Positions 23,202 through 34,771 of a stretch of DNA of 64,000 bases are shown here, in pieces. Position 1 is the first letter of the stretch. Every line of letters begins with the position of its first letter. The stretch comes from Haliotis asinina. Its lineage: Eukaryota > Mollusca > Gastropoda > Lepetellida > Haliotidae. The notes below the pieces were generated by a model. It did no database searches. It was given only the letters and a program-made list of their open reading frames with translations, and was not told the origin of the DNA. Location of the stretch: positions 30,242,001-30,306,000 of the forward strand of contig NC_090291.1 in NCBI RefSeq assembly GCF_037392515.1. The letters are read 5' to 3'. Position numbers and translations under genes: made by a program.

Positions 23202-25224
23202 AGGGGCACTGATGCGGAGCGAATAATGTTTCTCGCCAACGGTCTAATTACGAAACCAAACTGCAAATTGGTCAGCACCCGCTCCTTCGACCGTGACGGA
23301 CAAAGGAACTGGGCTCCTGTCAATATTAGCAGAATTTCTTCACCTAAACAGTCAGGAGGCCGCATGCCCATCATATGCCATTATTTAAAAATATCCATGG
23401 TATTCCTTGTCTGATCGTAACAAAATATCCCAGCAGTGTAGGTTTTTTCGGAAGTTTGGATGGTATAGTTACTGATCCAATTTGATCCTATTTCTGTGGT
23501 TTTAACCTCTATATTTAATCATGTTACATGAAAATATGATGTCTACAGGCACGTAGCAAGTCATTCGTTTCAGTCCGAAACATTGCAAAGCTTTATATAT
23601 AGGTAGTTTTGAGTGTTGGTTCAGCTGTGATAGGAAATATCATACGTAAATTTTGGTAGCTATGGTAGCTACAATGGTTTATTATTTATGATAATAAAAA
23701 CACACAGTTGATTTATTTGAATTCGTAAACAAAAAAAACCCGATGACTTTGCCTTTGGTAGAGAAATCTGAAAATTTTCTTACGTTAAAAAACCCCTTAT
23801 TTCAGCTATTTACCCAAGTACACAGCAAATGCCTGTATGTATTCCTTATGTAACGAAATTCAGTTGGTATCCTCAAAACAGTTTCGGCCCCTAAGTGTTT
23901 TCAGGCTGCATGCGACACAGAGATTACATCTTCCTTGCTGTAACTGGCGTTTGATGGTGTAAACCTACACGTGTTATTTGTCATCATTGTCTGGATGGTC
24001 AATTAATGAATTTATAACAGGTATAATTAGTAGTAACACCACTCAGGTTACTCAACAAAGGTTCCCATTTGGCATTTCTCCTGTCTGGAGTAAATACTCA
24101 ACATTATAAATTAAGGTCTGTAATAGCAAATGTATTGTATGTTATGTAATATGTGCATGTAAGTGATGCAAGAGGGTTTATCAGCTGAGTTACAAAAATA
24201 AACATCGATCAAAGGATTAACCGATAACACACTGATTGATTAATTACTGTTATCTTCTAGCGGATTTGTCAAAAGGCAGTATGTTTAGATGACTACACCC
24301 TGTCGTAAAGGGCGAGTGTAAAAACAACATCCTCCCTTCAAAGAATAACCACCCTTGCGTTGATTGATTGATTGCTCATTATTGGTTTATTAAATTACTT
24401 AGAATAGCGGACATCATACAATTAGTTGCCAGGTGTGCTATCTTGGGTGACCAATGAGAGGGCTATCAGGTTTTCACCAACGAAAGACGTGAAACGATGT
24501 GTTACTTTTTCGTAAATTAGACAGTTGCAAGACACCCGACACAGAGAAGGATTATTTACCATCTGCAGATGAATGGAATACGATTTCTTTTATGTTGATA
24601 TTGATGGATACATTCCTGAACAAGGTAGTAGCCTGACATCGTTGCTATAAAATTAGTCTGTTTTACATTCATTATTTGCATTTTGTTTTAATTTATTTGT
24701 TGTAGCATTCAGCAGAATCTATATGACGGAAAACACACACTAGATCGCGTATGTGTGTGAAATAGGATCCACATTGGCAATCTATACAATGTATAAATGT
24801 TGCTGTTATGTTGGAAATTTACTATGAGTATAAGCAGATCGTGTGTTCTTTCATTAATTTTCAAAATCATACAAATATGACAATAAACTAATTAGGGTTA
24901 TGAGACAAAATATGGAGACGTACATTGGCTTCGATATTTTCCCGTCCTAATAGTTTTTTTTACCATTTCTACCACTGGCAGATGATTAACCTTCAAAGTG
25001 TTTCATTTGTTTTCATAATACATTTGTAATGAAGTAAAAATGACTTCACCTCAGTTGATCTGTCTATAATTAAACTATCATAAATTAAACTGCCGCATAC
25101 GGACTGCGCGGCAGAGGTCACAAACCAGTCACGAATTCTGGGATATCATCCGGGTATTCACGGGAGAAAAACAATAACAAAAGTTTACACCAGTCCACGG
25201 AAATTGCTCCGCATCAGTGCCCCT
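23202..25224. mobile_element. 2.0-kb non-autonomous DNA transposon (Kolobok-like)
   Basis: The terminal inverted repeats are 19 bases and identical: AGGGGCACTGATGCGGAGC at 23202-23220 and its reverse complement at 25206-25224. They are flanked by ATAA (23198-23201) on the left and TTAA (25225-25228) on the right, consistent with a TTAA target-site duplication with one substitution. TTAA duplication plus AGGG termini fit the Kolobok superfamily; piggyBac shares TTAA but normally has CCC/GGG termini. The interior has no transposase-sized open frame (largest about 63 codons), so it would need a transposase supplied elsewhere. The interior carries CpG-containing sequence near both ends, unlike most of the surroundings. 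Confidence 0.75.
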
Positions 25225-25430
25225 TTAAAGACCAGCAACCAGTCATATGAATATGTCAGATATATTTCATGAAAATATTTAGAAGTTGACTGCAAATTTA
25301 GAGCTAAACTATTTTGTTCCCAGATCTTATCCCTGTAGATATTTATTGGGAAATGCACCAGGATATTTACCAATGGAAAATGAGAGAATATTCATGTATC
25401 ATTTGCATTATTGAATAAGTTTGAACTAGC

Positions 25431-25507
25431 ACTAACAGGATCAGGTGGTCTGAGGGTTGCTGACTTTGTTGTGGACACAACTCATCATATCCAGCGTAAA
25501 ATTAAAC
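25431..25507 (+). mobile_element. Family B SINE-like fragment, internally deleted
   Basis: ACTAACAGGATCAGGTGGTC and GTTGCTGACTTTGTTG match family B. The element then jumps to CCAGCGTAAAATTAAACTCAC, its tail. It feeds directly into the CACT array. Confidence 0.7.
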
Positions 25508-25613
25508 TCACTCACTCACTCACTCACTCACTCACTCACTCACTCACTCACTCACTCACTCACTCACTCACTCACTCACTCACTCACTCACTCACTCACT
25601 CACTCACTCACTC
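25506..25613. repeat. CTCA tetranucleotide array, about 27 copies
   Basis: A near-perfect (CTCA)n run that starts as the 3' tail of the family B fragment on its left and ends against the 3' part of a minus-oriented family A fragment on its right. The 'LTHS' open frames are by-products. Confidence 0.95.
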
Positions 25614-25700
25614 TTTTAGCAATATTCAGCTACATTCAGCAGAGGACACCAGAAATGGGCTTCACACATTGAACCCATGTGGGGAATCAGGCCTGGATTT
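25614..25700 (-). mobile_element. Family A SINE fragment, minus orientation
   Basis: CTTTTAGCAATATTCAGC, then GGACACCAGAAATGGGCTTC and CCCATGTGGGGAATCAGGCC, are the reverse complement of the family A tail and body. The head is missing beyond about 25700. Confidence 0.8.
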
Positions 25701-27419
25701 TTTTACATGCTCTCCCAAAAGCACTATTTTTTACATTGGGGAATCTTTTTCTTTGACACCTTTGATATGAACTGATTACACCCTATTTCAGATAGAGAAA
25801 AAACACAACTTTAATAAATTCATAGAAAGTGAAGAGGATCTGTTGTAAAGTGTTTTGCACACCTTTATGTTGTTTGTGTATGTTACCTGGCCATAGTAAC
25901 ATGGAGACGTAAACCCCGAAAACTACACGTCAAAGGGTATATCTACCTAGAAGATGTTTAATTAACAGTCAGTAGTTTGGGCCAGGTTCTCCTCATTTGA
26001 GTGTCAGGTATATTTGTTTAGAAGTAAATTTGTTTGCTTAACATCTGTCTGTTTCCAGCAATTACCCATCTAGTTACGGACTTTGTTTAACAACATATTG
26101 CCAGCCCTATCCGATAACACACTTACCTCACAGACCTCACCTGCTGTCACTGCCTTTCACCTGGACATAAGTAAATGCTGGTATTGGTGGCTTGTGGGTA
26201 GATGCTTGTAGGGGTGGGAGAGAATATCGGTTAACCGGTATATTGCAATTTGAACTTCACATTGCGATAAATTGCTGTACGCTTCACCAGTTCACCCAGT
26301 ATGATCGGAAATTTTTGTGATGTTAATACTACTAATACTACTAGTAACATTTGTATTTCCTTCATGTTATTATACATTAACAGTTTTGAAAATGTTTAAT
26401 GGCCATATAATCGCATTATGTGACTTTCAAACCATGTAAATAACAAAAAGGTACTGGCTCTTACTGTAAGGATAAACACACCTACACTGCTAATTAGGCT
26501 ACAGATGCTTTTTCTCAAGTCCCAAACTTGGACAGGAGTCTCTTTGAAATTCTTCTGAAGTTTAGAAACAAATTGAACCTTATAGGAGTTTTGTGTCTGC
26601 TATTTTTGTTACATGAACCAAGGAGTCGGTGTATATGTGAAAGAATATGTACTGTGTTGACTGTGGGATACTTGTCTTCAAGTAATTGGAATAAGTTTTA
26701 GTTGTTTGACAAATAACAACATTTATTAACAACTATAAGTGATGTCCTAGCTTTGTTAAGAAGGAGAACAAAGAGAGGATAAATTTTGATTGCACACTTA
26801 AGAGTTTTGTTTCAGTAATTCTAAATTCTAAATTATACTCAATTCTTTGTGTAAGCATTGGTGCAGAAACAGAACTTCCCAAGGGAAACTTCACTTTCAA
26901 GTTTTTATATGTTAGAGCAAGGTATACTGAATAGGCGTGACGGTACTGTTCAGCATTATATGCTGAAAGTCTATTAGATGAAAAGATTTTTAAGTGAGTG
27001 TGCATGTAACACATGTATAACAAGTAAAGTTTCAGTTATTTTATGTATCATATCTGTTCTGGTTTTAAAAAGTATCAGGATATGTATCGTGTTGTATCTT
27101 GAAATCCATTGTTGTCATGATTAAGGTTACTTGCCAGTACATTCATGATACCACGCGGGTCATTATATTGGTATTGGGATATATTGTCTCACCACTATGG
27201 CCTTGATACACAGTTCTGATGACAGAGTATACCAGAAATGATGTAGACCTGCTGGAGAATGTCAGTAATATTGTATTCCTGATACAGAACTTTGAGCTTT
27301 TATATGTTACAGCCAGTGGCAACTACAGGTTACAGTGACAGGTCCACCTATACTGTCTGTTTCAATGAGATTTAATAAACTTGCATTATCATGCTTTCAT
27401 GTAAAATACTTTGATTTCA
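25701..27419. other. AT-rich unannotated region
   Basis: No gene is recognised. A 96-codon minus open frame (26733-27023) is AT-rich, has no domain resemblance and no acceptor. A polymorphic-looking ACTACTAATACTACTAGTA stretch occurs near 26330-26345. Confidence 0.35.
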
Positions 27420-27770
27420 TTGGCTAATGATGCTTTAACAAGTTTCACTAGAAAAAATATTACCTGCTGCCACAGTAACCTCAAAATTTGCCACCGAGAA
27501 GCTCTATTGCTAACAATTGTATGACGTCATAATATGACGCATACAGTATAGGGAGTTTGAAACCATTCAGTTGGTTTTTGAGTTCAAAATGTACATATTT
27601 ATTTTATGTACTTTCATTGATTTTATACATTGAATCGTTTGCAAACTCAACTTCAGTTTTTATTGCAGTTTTAAGCTTGTCAGAATGTGTTTTAAAAATC
27701 TGGTCCAGAGGGAGATGCCATTTTGTTTACATGTCATATAGTCAGAAGTGATCTTCAAAATGAAATAAAA
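27420..27770 (+). repeat. Dispersed repeat family E, left part
   Basis: Shares with 30478-31030 a palindromic CRE-like octamer TGACGTCA (27522-27529), the flanking ATAATATGACGCATACAGT, GTTTGAAACCATT and a downstream TTGAATC...GCAAACTCAACT block. Only the left part is present. The 64-codon open frame inside is not called. Confidence 0.65.
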
Positions 27771-27869
27771 TAATATTTTATACATTTAACATGGCAGTAA
27801 GATAAATATGCTGTATGCCTCTATGGTCTGATGTACACCTTTTTGTAGGAGTGTCATCCCTTGACTACC

Positions 27870-28055
27870 AGCTCAGGTAACACTACTACAAAGAGCCGTA
27901 GGTCAGACCGTACTACTCTCGAGAGAAGCATACACATTGTAATGGAAGTATGTAAGTTTACCCTTCCCCTGCCTGTGACTGTTGGTTTCATGGGTAATGA
28001 AGCAGACAGTGTGCACCTTGCCATGCAAGCCTCATTGTCTTCTCCCTCACACTGA
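27870..28055 (+). pseudogene. Repeat fragment with possible RNase H-like remnant
   Basis: The left part (27870-27935) matches family D. The right part reads, in a plus frame, VTVGFMGNEADSVHLAMQAS, resembling the HVG-x-x-GNE-x-AD signature of the RNase H domain of non-LTR retrotransposons with one residue missing. It is followed by stops. No reverse transcriptase remnant is seen nearby. This assignment is tentative. Confidence 0.3.
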
Positions 28056-28175
28056 CTCCATTGTGCAGGCAACTCACATTTGCTGTTTTTAAATGCTGAT
28101 TGCTTCAATGTCTGACACTGAACATGTAATCCAGTATAGATCTAATGTAGACATGGTGGAGAGACAAGTTGTATA

Positions 28176-28304
28176 TACTGGACAAAAATAGTTAGGGATA
28201 TGTGCAAATTTTGAAATTTTGAATAATGATCTATTTACTCCTTGACACACTGATTAAATATCAATCATAAAAATACCTATATCCTTAACTTATTTTGTCC
28301 AGTA
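28176..28304. mobile_element. Mariner-like MITE, 129 bp
   Basis: Terminal inverted repeats of about 26 bases: TACTGGACAAAAATAGTTAG on the left, and on the right the complement of TACTGGACAAAATAAGTTAA, with a few mismatches. TA dinucleotides flank both ends (28174-28175 and 28305-28306), the target duplication of Tc1/mariner elements. The interior is AT-rich with no coding capacity. Confidence 0.8.
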
Positions 28305-28310
28305 TATTTG

Positions 28311-29285
28311 AATGCAGTTTGCAGTGCTTGGCAATTTTATTTAAATGTGACAGCTGGATGCAAGTAACTTTGCTACACATGAACACTTTAAGTTCCAGCC
28401 ATATTTATGTGAGCAAGTTAAGAAATATATGACAAAATACTTTGTCTCTAGTTTTCTGAATACAGATCGACAACCTCTCAAAACACTGGACACAACTCAT
28501 GTAGCCCCACTAAGTATCTCACAACTCACCTTTATCTAAGAGATAAGATTATGGATTAGACAATCATAATATTAATATCTGAAACCCCATGCTTCTTCTA
28601 CTTGCTGTGCTCACTGAAGGTCAGACAAGATCTTTTTGAAGAAAAATCCAATTTTTCAATCCACACAAAAAGAATAAAGTCTGTTTAAACTGTTGATCGG
28701 TTTTAATTAACTGACGATATGTAAAAATATTCCATGGTAATGAATTAATGTAAAATGATTATAACACAGATTTCCATTTCAATTCCATCTATTAACAGCC
28801 CAGTTTTGTGTGTACTTCTGATCTTGCATGATTTACGATTTACGTGGTGAAACTACCACTGCAGAATCCAGGATGAGGATCTGGGATAAAGTCATCATCT
28901 GGTGTTTTATATATAAACATTTGCCGGTTTTATTTTCACTTTGTGTGTGTTTCATTTTGGAGGCCTAATTGGGATTATAATAATGTATTAGGTGACAAGG
29001 GGACATTTGTCTGACTCTGCCATGTGTGACTCTGGTGATGACGTCCTCTTAGTATATCAATCACTCTGGCAACACTTCGGCTGTAAAATGGTCACATGTA
29101 AAAGAATCTGGATTAGACTAACAAATGATCGATATTGTGAACACACACCAAGCTGCTGGGACAAGACTGCATATGCTGAACCAAGTCACTAAGATTGATA
29201 AATTGTTCCATTCATTGAAGTATAGACCTAGGTTAGATTTTCTCTTAAGCAATCTCAGCTTGTTATGTGACTAATGGAATTGGGT
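28311..29285. other. Unannotated region
   Basis: No gene is recognised. A 66-codon plus frame at 28992-29192 lacks splice or domain support. Confidence 0.35.
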
Positions 29286-29430
29286 GGTTTGTGGCTCATT
29301 GCCTTGATCAATACATGTCATAGTGTATGTTTTGCATAGACTGATGCTCATGATATCAATCACATGATTGTTTCATCCAGACTTGATTATTTACAGACCA
29401 CTGTCATAACACTGGGAAATTGCTGTGCTA
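29286..29430 (+). mobile_element. Degraded family B SINE-like repeat
   Basis: AATACATGTCAT, GACTGATGCTCATGATATC, CAGACTTGATTATTTACAG and a degraded GGGAAATTGCTG tail follow the family B order. Confidence 0.65.
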
Positions 29431-30416
29431 AACAAGATATTGAAGCTACAGACCTGAAACAAAGTTATTTATTGTAACTGGTTCTTTCAATGAAGTACAA
29501 TATGACATAAATGCTGAGTTTTGATTACTATCAACACGTTTGATTACTATCAACAACATATATATGCATGACAAGGAGCGTCCAATGGATATACCACTTC
29601 CTTAATATAATATGAGCTTACCAAGGTTCAACAGGTATATGCTTTGCTTTTTTTTCATAGAAATGACAACCTCTTTTATTTAGAAAAACAATGTATAAAA
29701 GAATACCTAGTTAAGACTATCGTCACAAAAAGATTAGACCCATTTGGCAATAGCTTTGCTGACGAAAATTCCATTTCAACGATGTTCAGCACATTGCCTA
29801 CTTAATGTTATTTAACATCCATGTGGCATCAACATTGTTTGGTGTAAATACCATTGTAGCAATGCCAAAATGTAGAAAGAATATACATCTTTAGTTGTTT
29901 TGAAAGTTCCTGTTAAGTTAAAGTGCCAGTCATAGCAACACAGCACCTGTTTTCATGTGTTAAACTGCTCTGATTTATTCTTACATTTTTCTGACCAATT
30001 AAATGAAGTACTTAAACAAAAATATCAGGACAATTATTTAGGTAAAAATTTAGAAAACTGTTTATTTTCTTTTTTTAACTATTCCTCTCTTGACAGCTTG
30101 ATGGATTGAGGCAAAATGTTTTGTGATGTTCCATACCATGAGAAAATTTGTTGAGGCATTAGATCTAAATTTTTACTTACAAAAAAGCCCTTGTTAAAAT
30201 GAGTAGAGATTTAGAAACAGTCAGAAATGAGAATGTTGAGGAACAAGAATGTGTAACTGGTAATAGCGATATAGACTCTGATGTTTACTGGAAGCATCAC
30301 AGAAAGACTGTAACAAAAATCACCAAACAACAGTCAACCTCTACAGGCTTGATGTTTTGAACCTTCTGTTGTCTGAAAGTAACACGTTTGGTCCTTGCAG
30401 ATTCCTTGCATATTCA
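29431..30416. other. Unannotated AT-rich region
   Basis: Nothing is recognised apart from a short duplication of TTTGATTACTATCAACA at about 29520-29555. Confidence 0.35.
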
Positions 30417-30467
30417 CGAACAGGTAGTCAGGTTCGCTGACTTGTTTGGCACATGTCATTATCTTAC
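30417..30467 (+). mobile_element. Family B fragment (about 50 bp)
   Basis: GTAGTCAGGTTCGCTGACTTG followed by GGCACATGTCATTATC corresponds to the centre of family B. Confidence 0.55.
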
Positions 30468-30477
30468 CTTTATGTCA

Positions 30478-31030
30478 CTTACAATCAAAACAATCACTAA
30501 CAATCATAGGACATCATATGACGTCATAATACGATGCATGCAGTGTATGTAGTTCAAAAACCATTTGATTAGAAATTTTTGTGTTCACTATATACTCATT
30601 TGTTTTACCTGACTTTCACTGCTTTAAACTGTTTTATATGTTGAATCATAAATTGCATACTCAACTCAAAAACATAATTATTAACCATTCTGTTAGCAGT
30701 TTAACATATTTCTCTAATTCAAATAATTCAAGGATGGGCAGATGCCATTGAACAATGCTATGACGTCATGTTTCATCTATGACGGTGCATTTTGCATGAC
30801 AGCATAACCAGTCTATGTTTGAAAGTAGATTTGAGTTTTTTTCCTCAATTTGAACTTTGGTAATGAACAGAATCTTATATTCGTGGCCTTATCATGCTAT
30901 GTTTATGACACGCGTGCATAAATATCGGTATGTCTCCCACTATCGCTCAGGAAATGCCAACATTTAGGCACTCGTGTCGCAAACATAGTACCACAGTTAG
31001 GCACTCATACAATATCCTCTATATGTGTCT
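30478..31030 (+). repeat. Dispersed repeat family E, longest copy
   Basis: The left half matches 27494-27760 and the right half matches 37882-38190 (CAATGCTATGACGTCATG, then CTATGTTTGAAAGTAGATTTG, then AAATATCGGTAT and AATATCCTCTA). Two perfect TGACGTCA palindromes occur at 30519-30526 and 30761-30768. No coding capacity or terminal structure is recognised. Confidence 0.7.
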
Positions 31031-31620
31031 GCTAGTTTATTGAAGTATCATGCTTTTGCTTCCTGTTAGGAAGGTTCATGACTGTCTAAAAAACCCATTA
31101 CAACAGACATTTCATGAAGGTAACATTGAAGCTAACTGCCAGAAGGTCAGTCTGCCCCAGTATCCAGTCTACTGTTAGATGAGATGTGTGTTTTTTGGAT
31201 ATTGTGAGGCTATGGGCATCTGTCCTACGTCTATCAGCAGCAAATATTTAAGCAATTTGAGCTGTGTTTGTTCAGTGATGTGATAAGGCTTGTTTCGTCT
31301 TGACTTTGGGTCAGAAGGAATCTGTTGTCTGTGCTTGAATTGGTTGACCATACTATTGTCTCCTTGCTTGATTGCCAAAGGTGTTTGGTCAGTACATGTG
31401 CTGACATGTTCCTGAATGGCAAAGTCATTATGAAGCCAAGTGGTTCTGTTGTAGCCTGCTCTGATTGGTAAGGTTTCAGAAACCTAAATAAGTCAGAAGG
31501 TTTGTGTCATTATAAACTGGCTGTGTTTATTGCCAGAATTAGTAAGTGTTCTTGAAGATATCAGTAGTTGGCTTAACTGTTGACATTATCAAGAATGCAT
31601 AGATACAATCAGCAGCAGTA
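31031..31620. other. Unannotated region
   Basis: Two overlapping minus-strand open frames of 64-67 codons (31175-31428) lack support. No gene is called. Confidence 0.3.
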
Positions 31621-31977
31621 GACTTGCCTGCTGATCATCTATATCTTCTCAGTGATGCCAATGGTTGACCTACTTGCTGATAATGTATCAATAGGTTTTT
31701 GCAGATGTCAGTTGTTGACCTACTTGCTGATTGTGCGTATATGTTCTTGTTGTCAGTGGTTGACCTACTTGTTGATTGTGCTGCTTTTGTTGATGTCAAT
31801 GGATGGATGACTTGATGATTGTGTCTATATGTTCTTAATGTCTATGATTGACCTACTTGCTAATTGTGTCTATATGTTGTTGATATCATTGTTTGAATGA
31901 CTTGATGATTGCATCTATGTGTCCTTGGTAATGCCAATGGTTGACTGACTTGTTGATTGTTGCTATGTGTTCTTGCT
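31621..31977. repeat. Diverged minisatellite, about 50-bp unit, 7-8 copies
   Basis: Repeats of the phrase TTGACCTACTTGCTGATTGTG then TATATGTTCTTG and TGATGTCAATGG. Copies differ strongly in length and sequence. Confidence 0.8.
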
Positions 31978-32407
31978 CTTTGCCTTCAAATTGAAATTGG
32001 CAAATGTTAAAAGTATCCCATATATTCATTTCTTAAATTCTTTTCATGTGTGCTTTAGTGAAAATATATTAAAATACATTTCCGTCATTCGATAGATTCC
32101 TGCTGACTGACTAATAATAATTGCCAGGCACAGGTCATAAGAAAACTGATGTCATTTTTTATCAGTCTTCTGTGCATATTCTTACAGTATTTAATCTTAA
32201 TTATTTTTTCGGCTCACTCTTCAGTGGTGTGCTGCAAATGATAATCTATACACATGTCTTCAGGCTTGAAAAAGAAACTGATTAACAATGCTGCACTGGA
32301 ATTGTTTAAAGCCCCACATATTCAAACCTGATCTGAATTCTCTAATGGATTATTAACCTAAAAGAGTAAAAAAAAATCTGGTCATAAAACTGAACATAAT
32401 ACATCTA
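31978..32407. other. Unannotated AT-rich stretch
   Basis: Nothing is recognised. Confidence 0.35.
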
Positions 32408-32516
32408 AGGTAGCCTGGTGGTAAAGTGTTTACTCGTCACACCGAAGACCCTGGTTTGATTCCCCATGTGGATAATCTAGTAGTTACCCATCATCCGGAA
32501 GACTTGGATTCCATTT
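32408..32516 (+). mobile_element. Family A SINE heads, two in tandem
   Basis: The first head (GGTAGCCTGGTGGTAAAGTG, then GAAGACCCTGGTTTGATTCCCC) runs to about 32470. It is followed at once by a second head-like segment (CTAGTAGTTACCCATCATCC, GAAGACTTGGATTCC) without intervening body or tail. Both B-boxes are slightly mutated. Confidence 0.65.
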
Positions 32517-32902
32517 GCTATTCAGTTAATCTTTAGTCAGCTGTCCAACTCATCAAAATGTGCAATATATAAAAATATCATTAACTAGTGTAGGCTTCTA
32601 TAATATTTATATAAAACTATTCCATATCATTGTATGAAGTGCTTTGATCTAAATTTGGACTTAGCCTCCATAATTTAGCAATAGAAACTGGTAGGTATGA
32701 AACCATAAATCTTGTAAAATGAAAATGTCAAATGTGTAAAGGTGATATTGCAGATGAACGACACTCTATATGCAAATGTCCATCATATCATAACTATAGA
32801 GTAATGTATATAAAGCAATATTAAGTTTCTTAAGAAAGGAAGTAAACAGTAATTGTACATCATCCTCTACCTTTATCTGATTCTAGAACCAAATGTCACC
32901 AT
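32517..32902. other. Unannotated AT-rich stretch
   Basis: Nothing is recognised. Confidence 0.35.
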
Positions 32903-33450
32903 GTCAGCTAATCTGTACCAATAACAATAGTGATACCAATGTGCCAGCTAACTGCCTGCCTGCCTGCCTGACGGACTGTACCAATAACAATAGTGATAGC
33001 AATGTACCAGCTAACTGCCTGCCTGCCTGACGGACTGTACCAATAACAATAGTGATACCAATGTGCCAGCTAACTGCCTGCCTGCCTGCCTGACGGACTG
33101 TACCAATAACAATAGTGATAGCAATGTACCAGATAACTGCCTGCCTGCCTGACGGACTGTACCAATAACAATAGTGATAGCAATGTACCAGCTAACTGCC
33201 TGCCTGCCTGATGGACTGTACCAATAACAATAGTGATAGCAATGTGCCAGCTAACTGCCTGCCTGCCTGCCTGACGGACTGTACCAATAACAACAGTGAT
33301 ACCAATGTGCCAGATAACTGCCTGCCTGCCTGACGGACTGTACCAATAACAATAGTGATAGCAATGTACCAGCTAACTGCCTGCCTGCCAGACAGACTGT
33401 ACCAATAACAATAGTGATAGCAATGTACCAGCTAACTGCCTGTCTGACTG
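32903..33450. repeat. Minisatellite, 58-62 bp unit, about 9 copies
   Basis: The unit is TGTACCAATAACAATAGTGA then TA(C/G)CAATGT(G/A)CCAGCTAACTGCC, then (TGCC)2-3 and TGACGGAC. Unit length varies by the number of TGCC tetramers. Copies are highly alike, so it is probably a young array. The minus open frame at 33251-33511 is a by-product. Confidence 0.95.
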
Positions 33451-33882
33451 ACAGACTGATGGACTGATGGACAGATGGACTCACAATGATGAGAAGAAAC
33501 ATATTTGTCACAATTTCATCAAACTTTTACCGTGGATAATTATCCTTTATGGTATGTTTGTGTAGTGTTGACAAAAGCTAGGTCAGAATAACCAGAATTT
33601 ACAAAGATCTTTTGTGTTTGCATCAACTTTCTTATCTTTTAATTAGGAACAGCTAAACCCATTACTCTTTTAGTCAGTTAGATTAGTTTGATAAGACATG
33701 TTTGACTTAGATGATAAGATACAGCAAGTAACATGAAACTATTATCTATTTCTTAGTTAAAATATATCTATAAACTGCACTGACATATGAGCAGGTTGCC
33801 AGTGTAGCTTAAATTAAAGGTTGTTGTATTTTGTGTGTTTAAGTGTTTCTTGTAAGATAAGGGATAAGTACTAGAATTTACT
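33451..33882. other. Unannotated AT-rich stretch
   Basis: A short CTGA/GGAC-rich tract flanks the previous array (33437-33482); nothing else is recognised. Confidence 0.4.
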
Positions 33883-34402
33883 GTACTAAAGCACACTTAT
33901 GTACAGGCACTTGAACTAAACTATACTTACATACTTGCACTTGAACTAAACTATACTTACATACTTGCACTTGAACTAAACTGTACTTACATACTTGCAC
34001 TTGAAATAAACTATACTTACATACTTGCACTTGAACTAAACTATACTTACATACTTGCACTTGAACTAAACTATACTTACATACTTGCACTTGAACTAAA
34101 CTATACTTACATACATGCACTTGAACTAAACTATACTTACATACATGCACTTGAACTAAACTATAATTACATACTTGCACTTGAACTAAACTATACTTAC
34201 ATACTTGCACTTGAACTAAACTATACTTACATACTTGCACTTGAACTAAACTATACTTACGTACCTGCACTTGAACTAAACTATAATTACATACTTGCAC
34301 TTGAACTAAACTATACTTACATACATGCACTTGAACTAAACTATACTTACGTACTTGCACTTGAACTAAACTATACTTACATACTTGCACTTGAACTAAA
34401 AT
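33883..34402. repeat. Minisatellite, 30-bp unit, about 17 copies
   Basis: The unit is ACTTACATACTTGCACTTG then AACTAAACTAT, nearly identical in all copies. Since 30 is a multiple of 3, the minus strand is open for 170 codons with a 10-residue repeat (VQVQVCKYSL). There is no upstream promoter or splice context, so a gene is not called. Confidence 0.95.
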
Positions 34403-34771
34403 AGACTATTAGCACAGGACTTTGATTAAATCCGTGATCGTCTTATGATGAAGGTGACACATACTTGTATTTTGTATTTCGTTGTGCTAGTATTTAAATG
34501 TGTTCATAATTATATACTATTTGTTTTTATTATCTGTGTCACCTAAAGTATTGGTGTGCTATATTTTAATATAATGACTGAATAAAGGAAATGTTCACTT
34601 TTCAGTCATATTTTATTGTACCCTCATGGATATATCTATGTCTCGAATATATCGCTAAGTCAAATTTATTACTTGGTCCCAGGATTTGACACATCAGGAT
34701 TTGACTGTATATATAATATTGATGGTAGCAAACAAACCCATTATAATTGAAAAGGAGCCCGAGGGAGACCA
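34403..34771. other. AT-rich unannotated stretch
   Basis: Nothing is recognised. Confidence 0.35.

Noticed and set aside
32903..33450. Possible CRISPR array
   Set aside because: The repeated units have no unique spacers and the genome is eukaryotic; it is a minisatellite.
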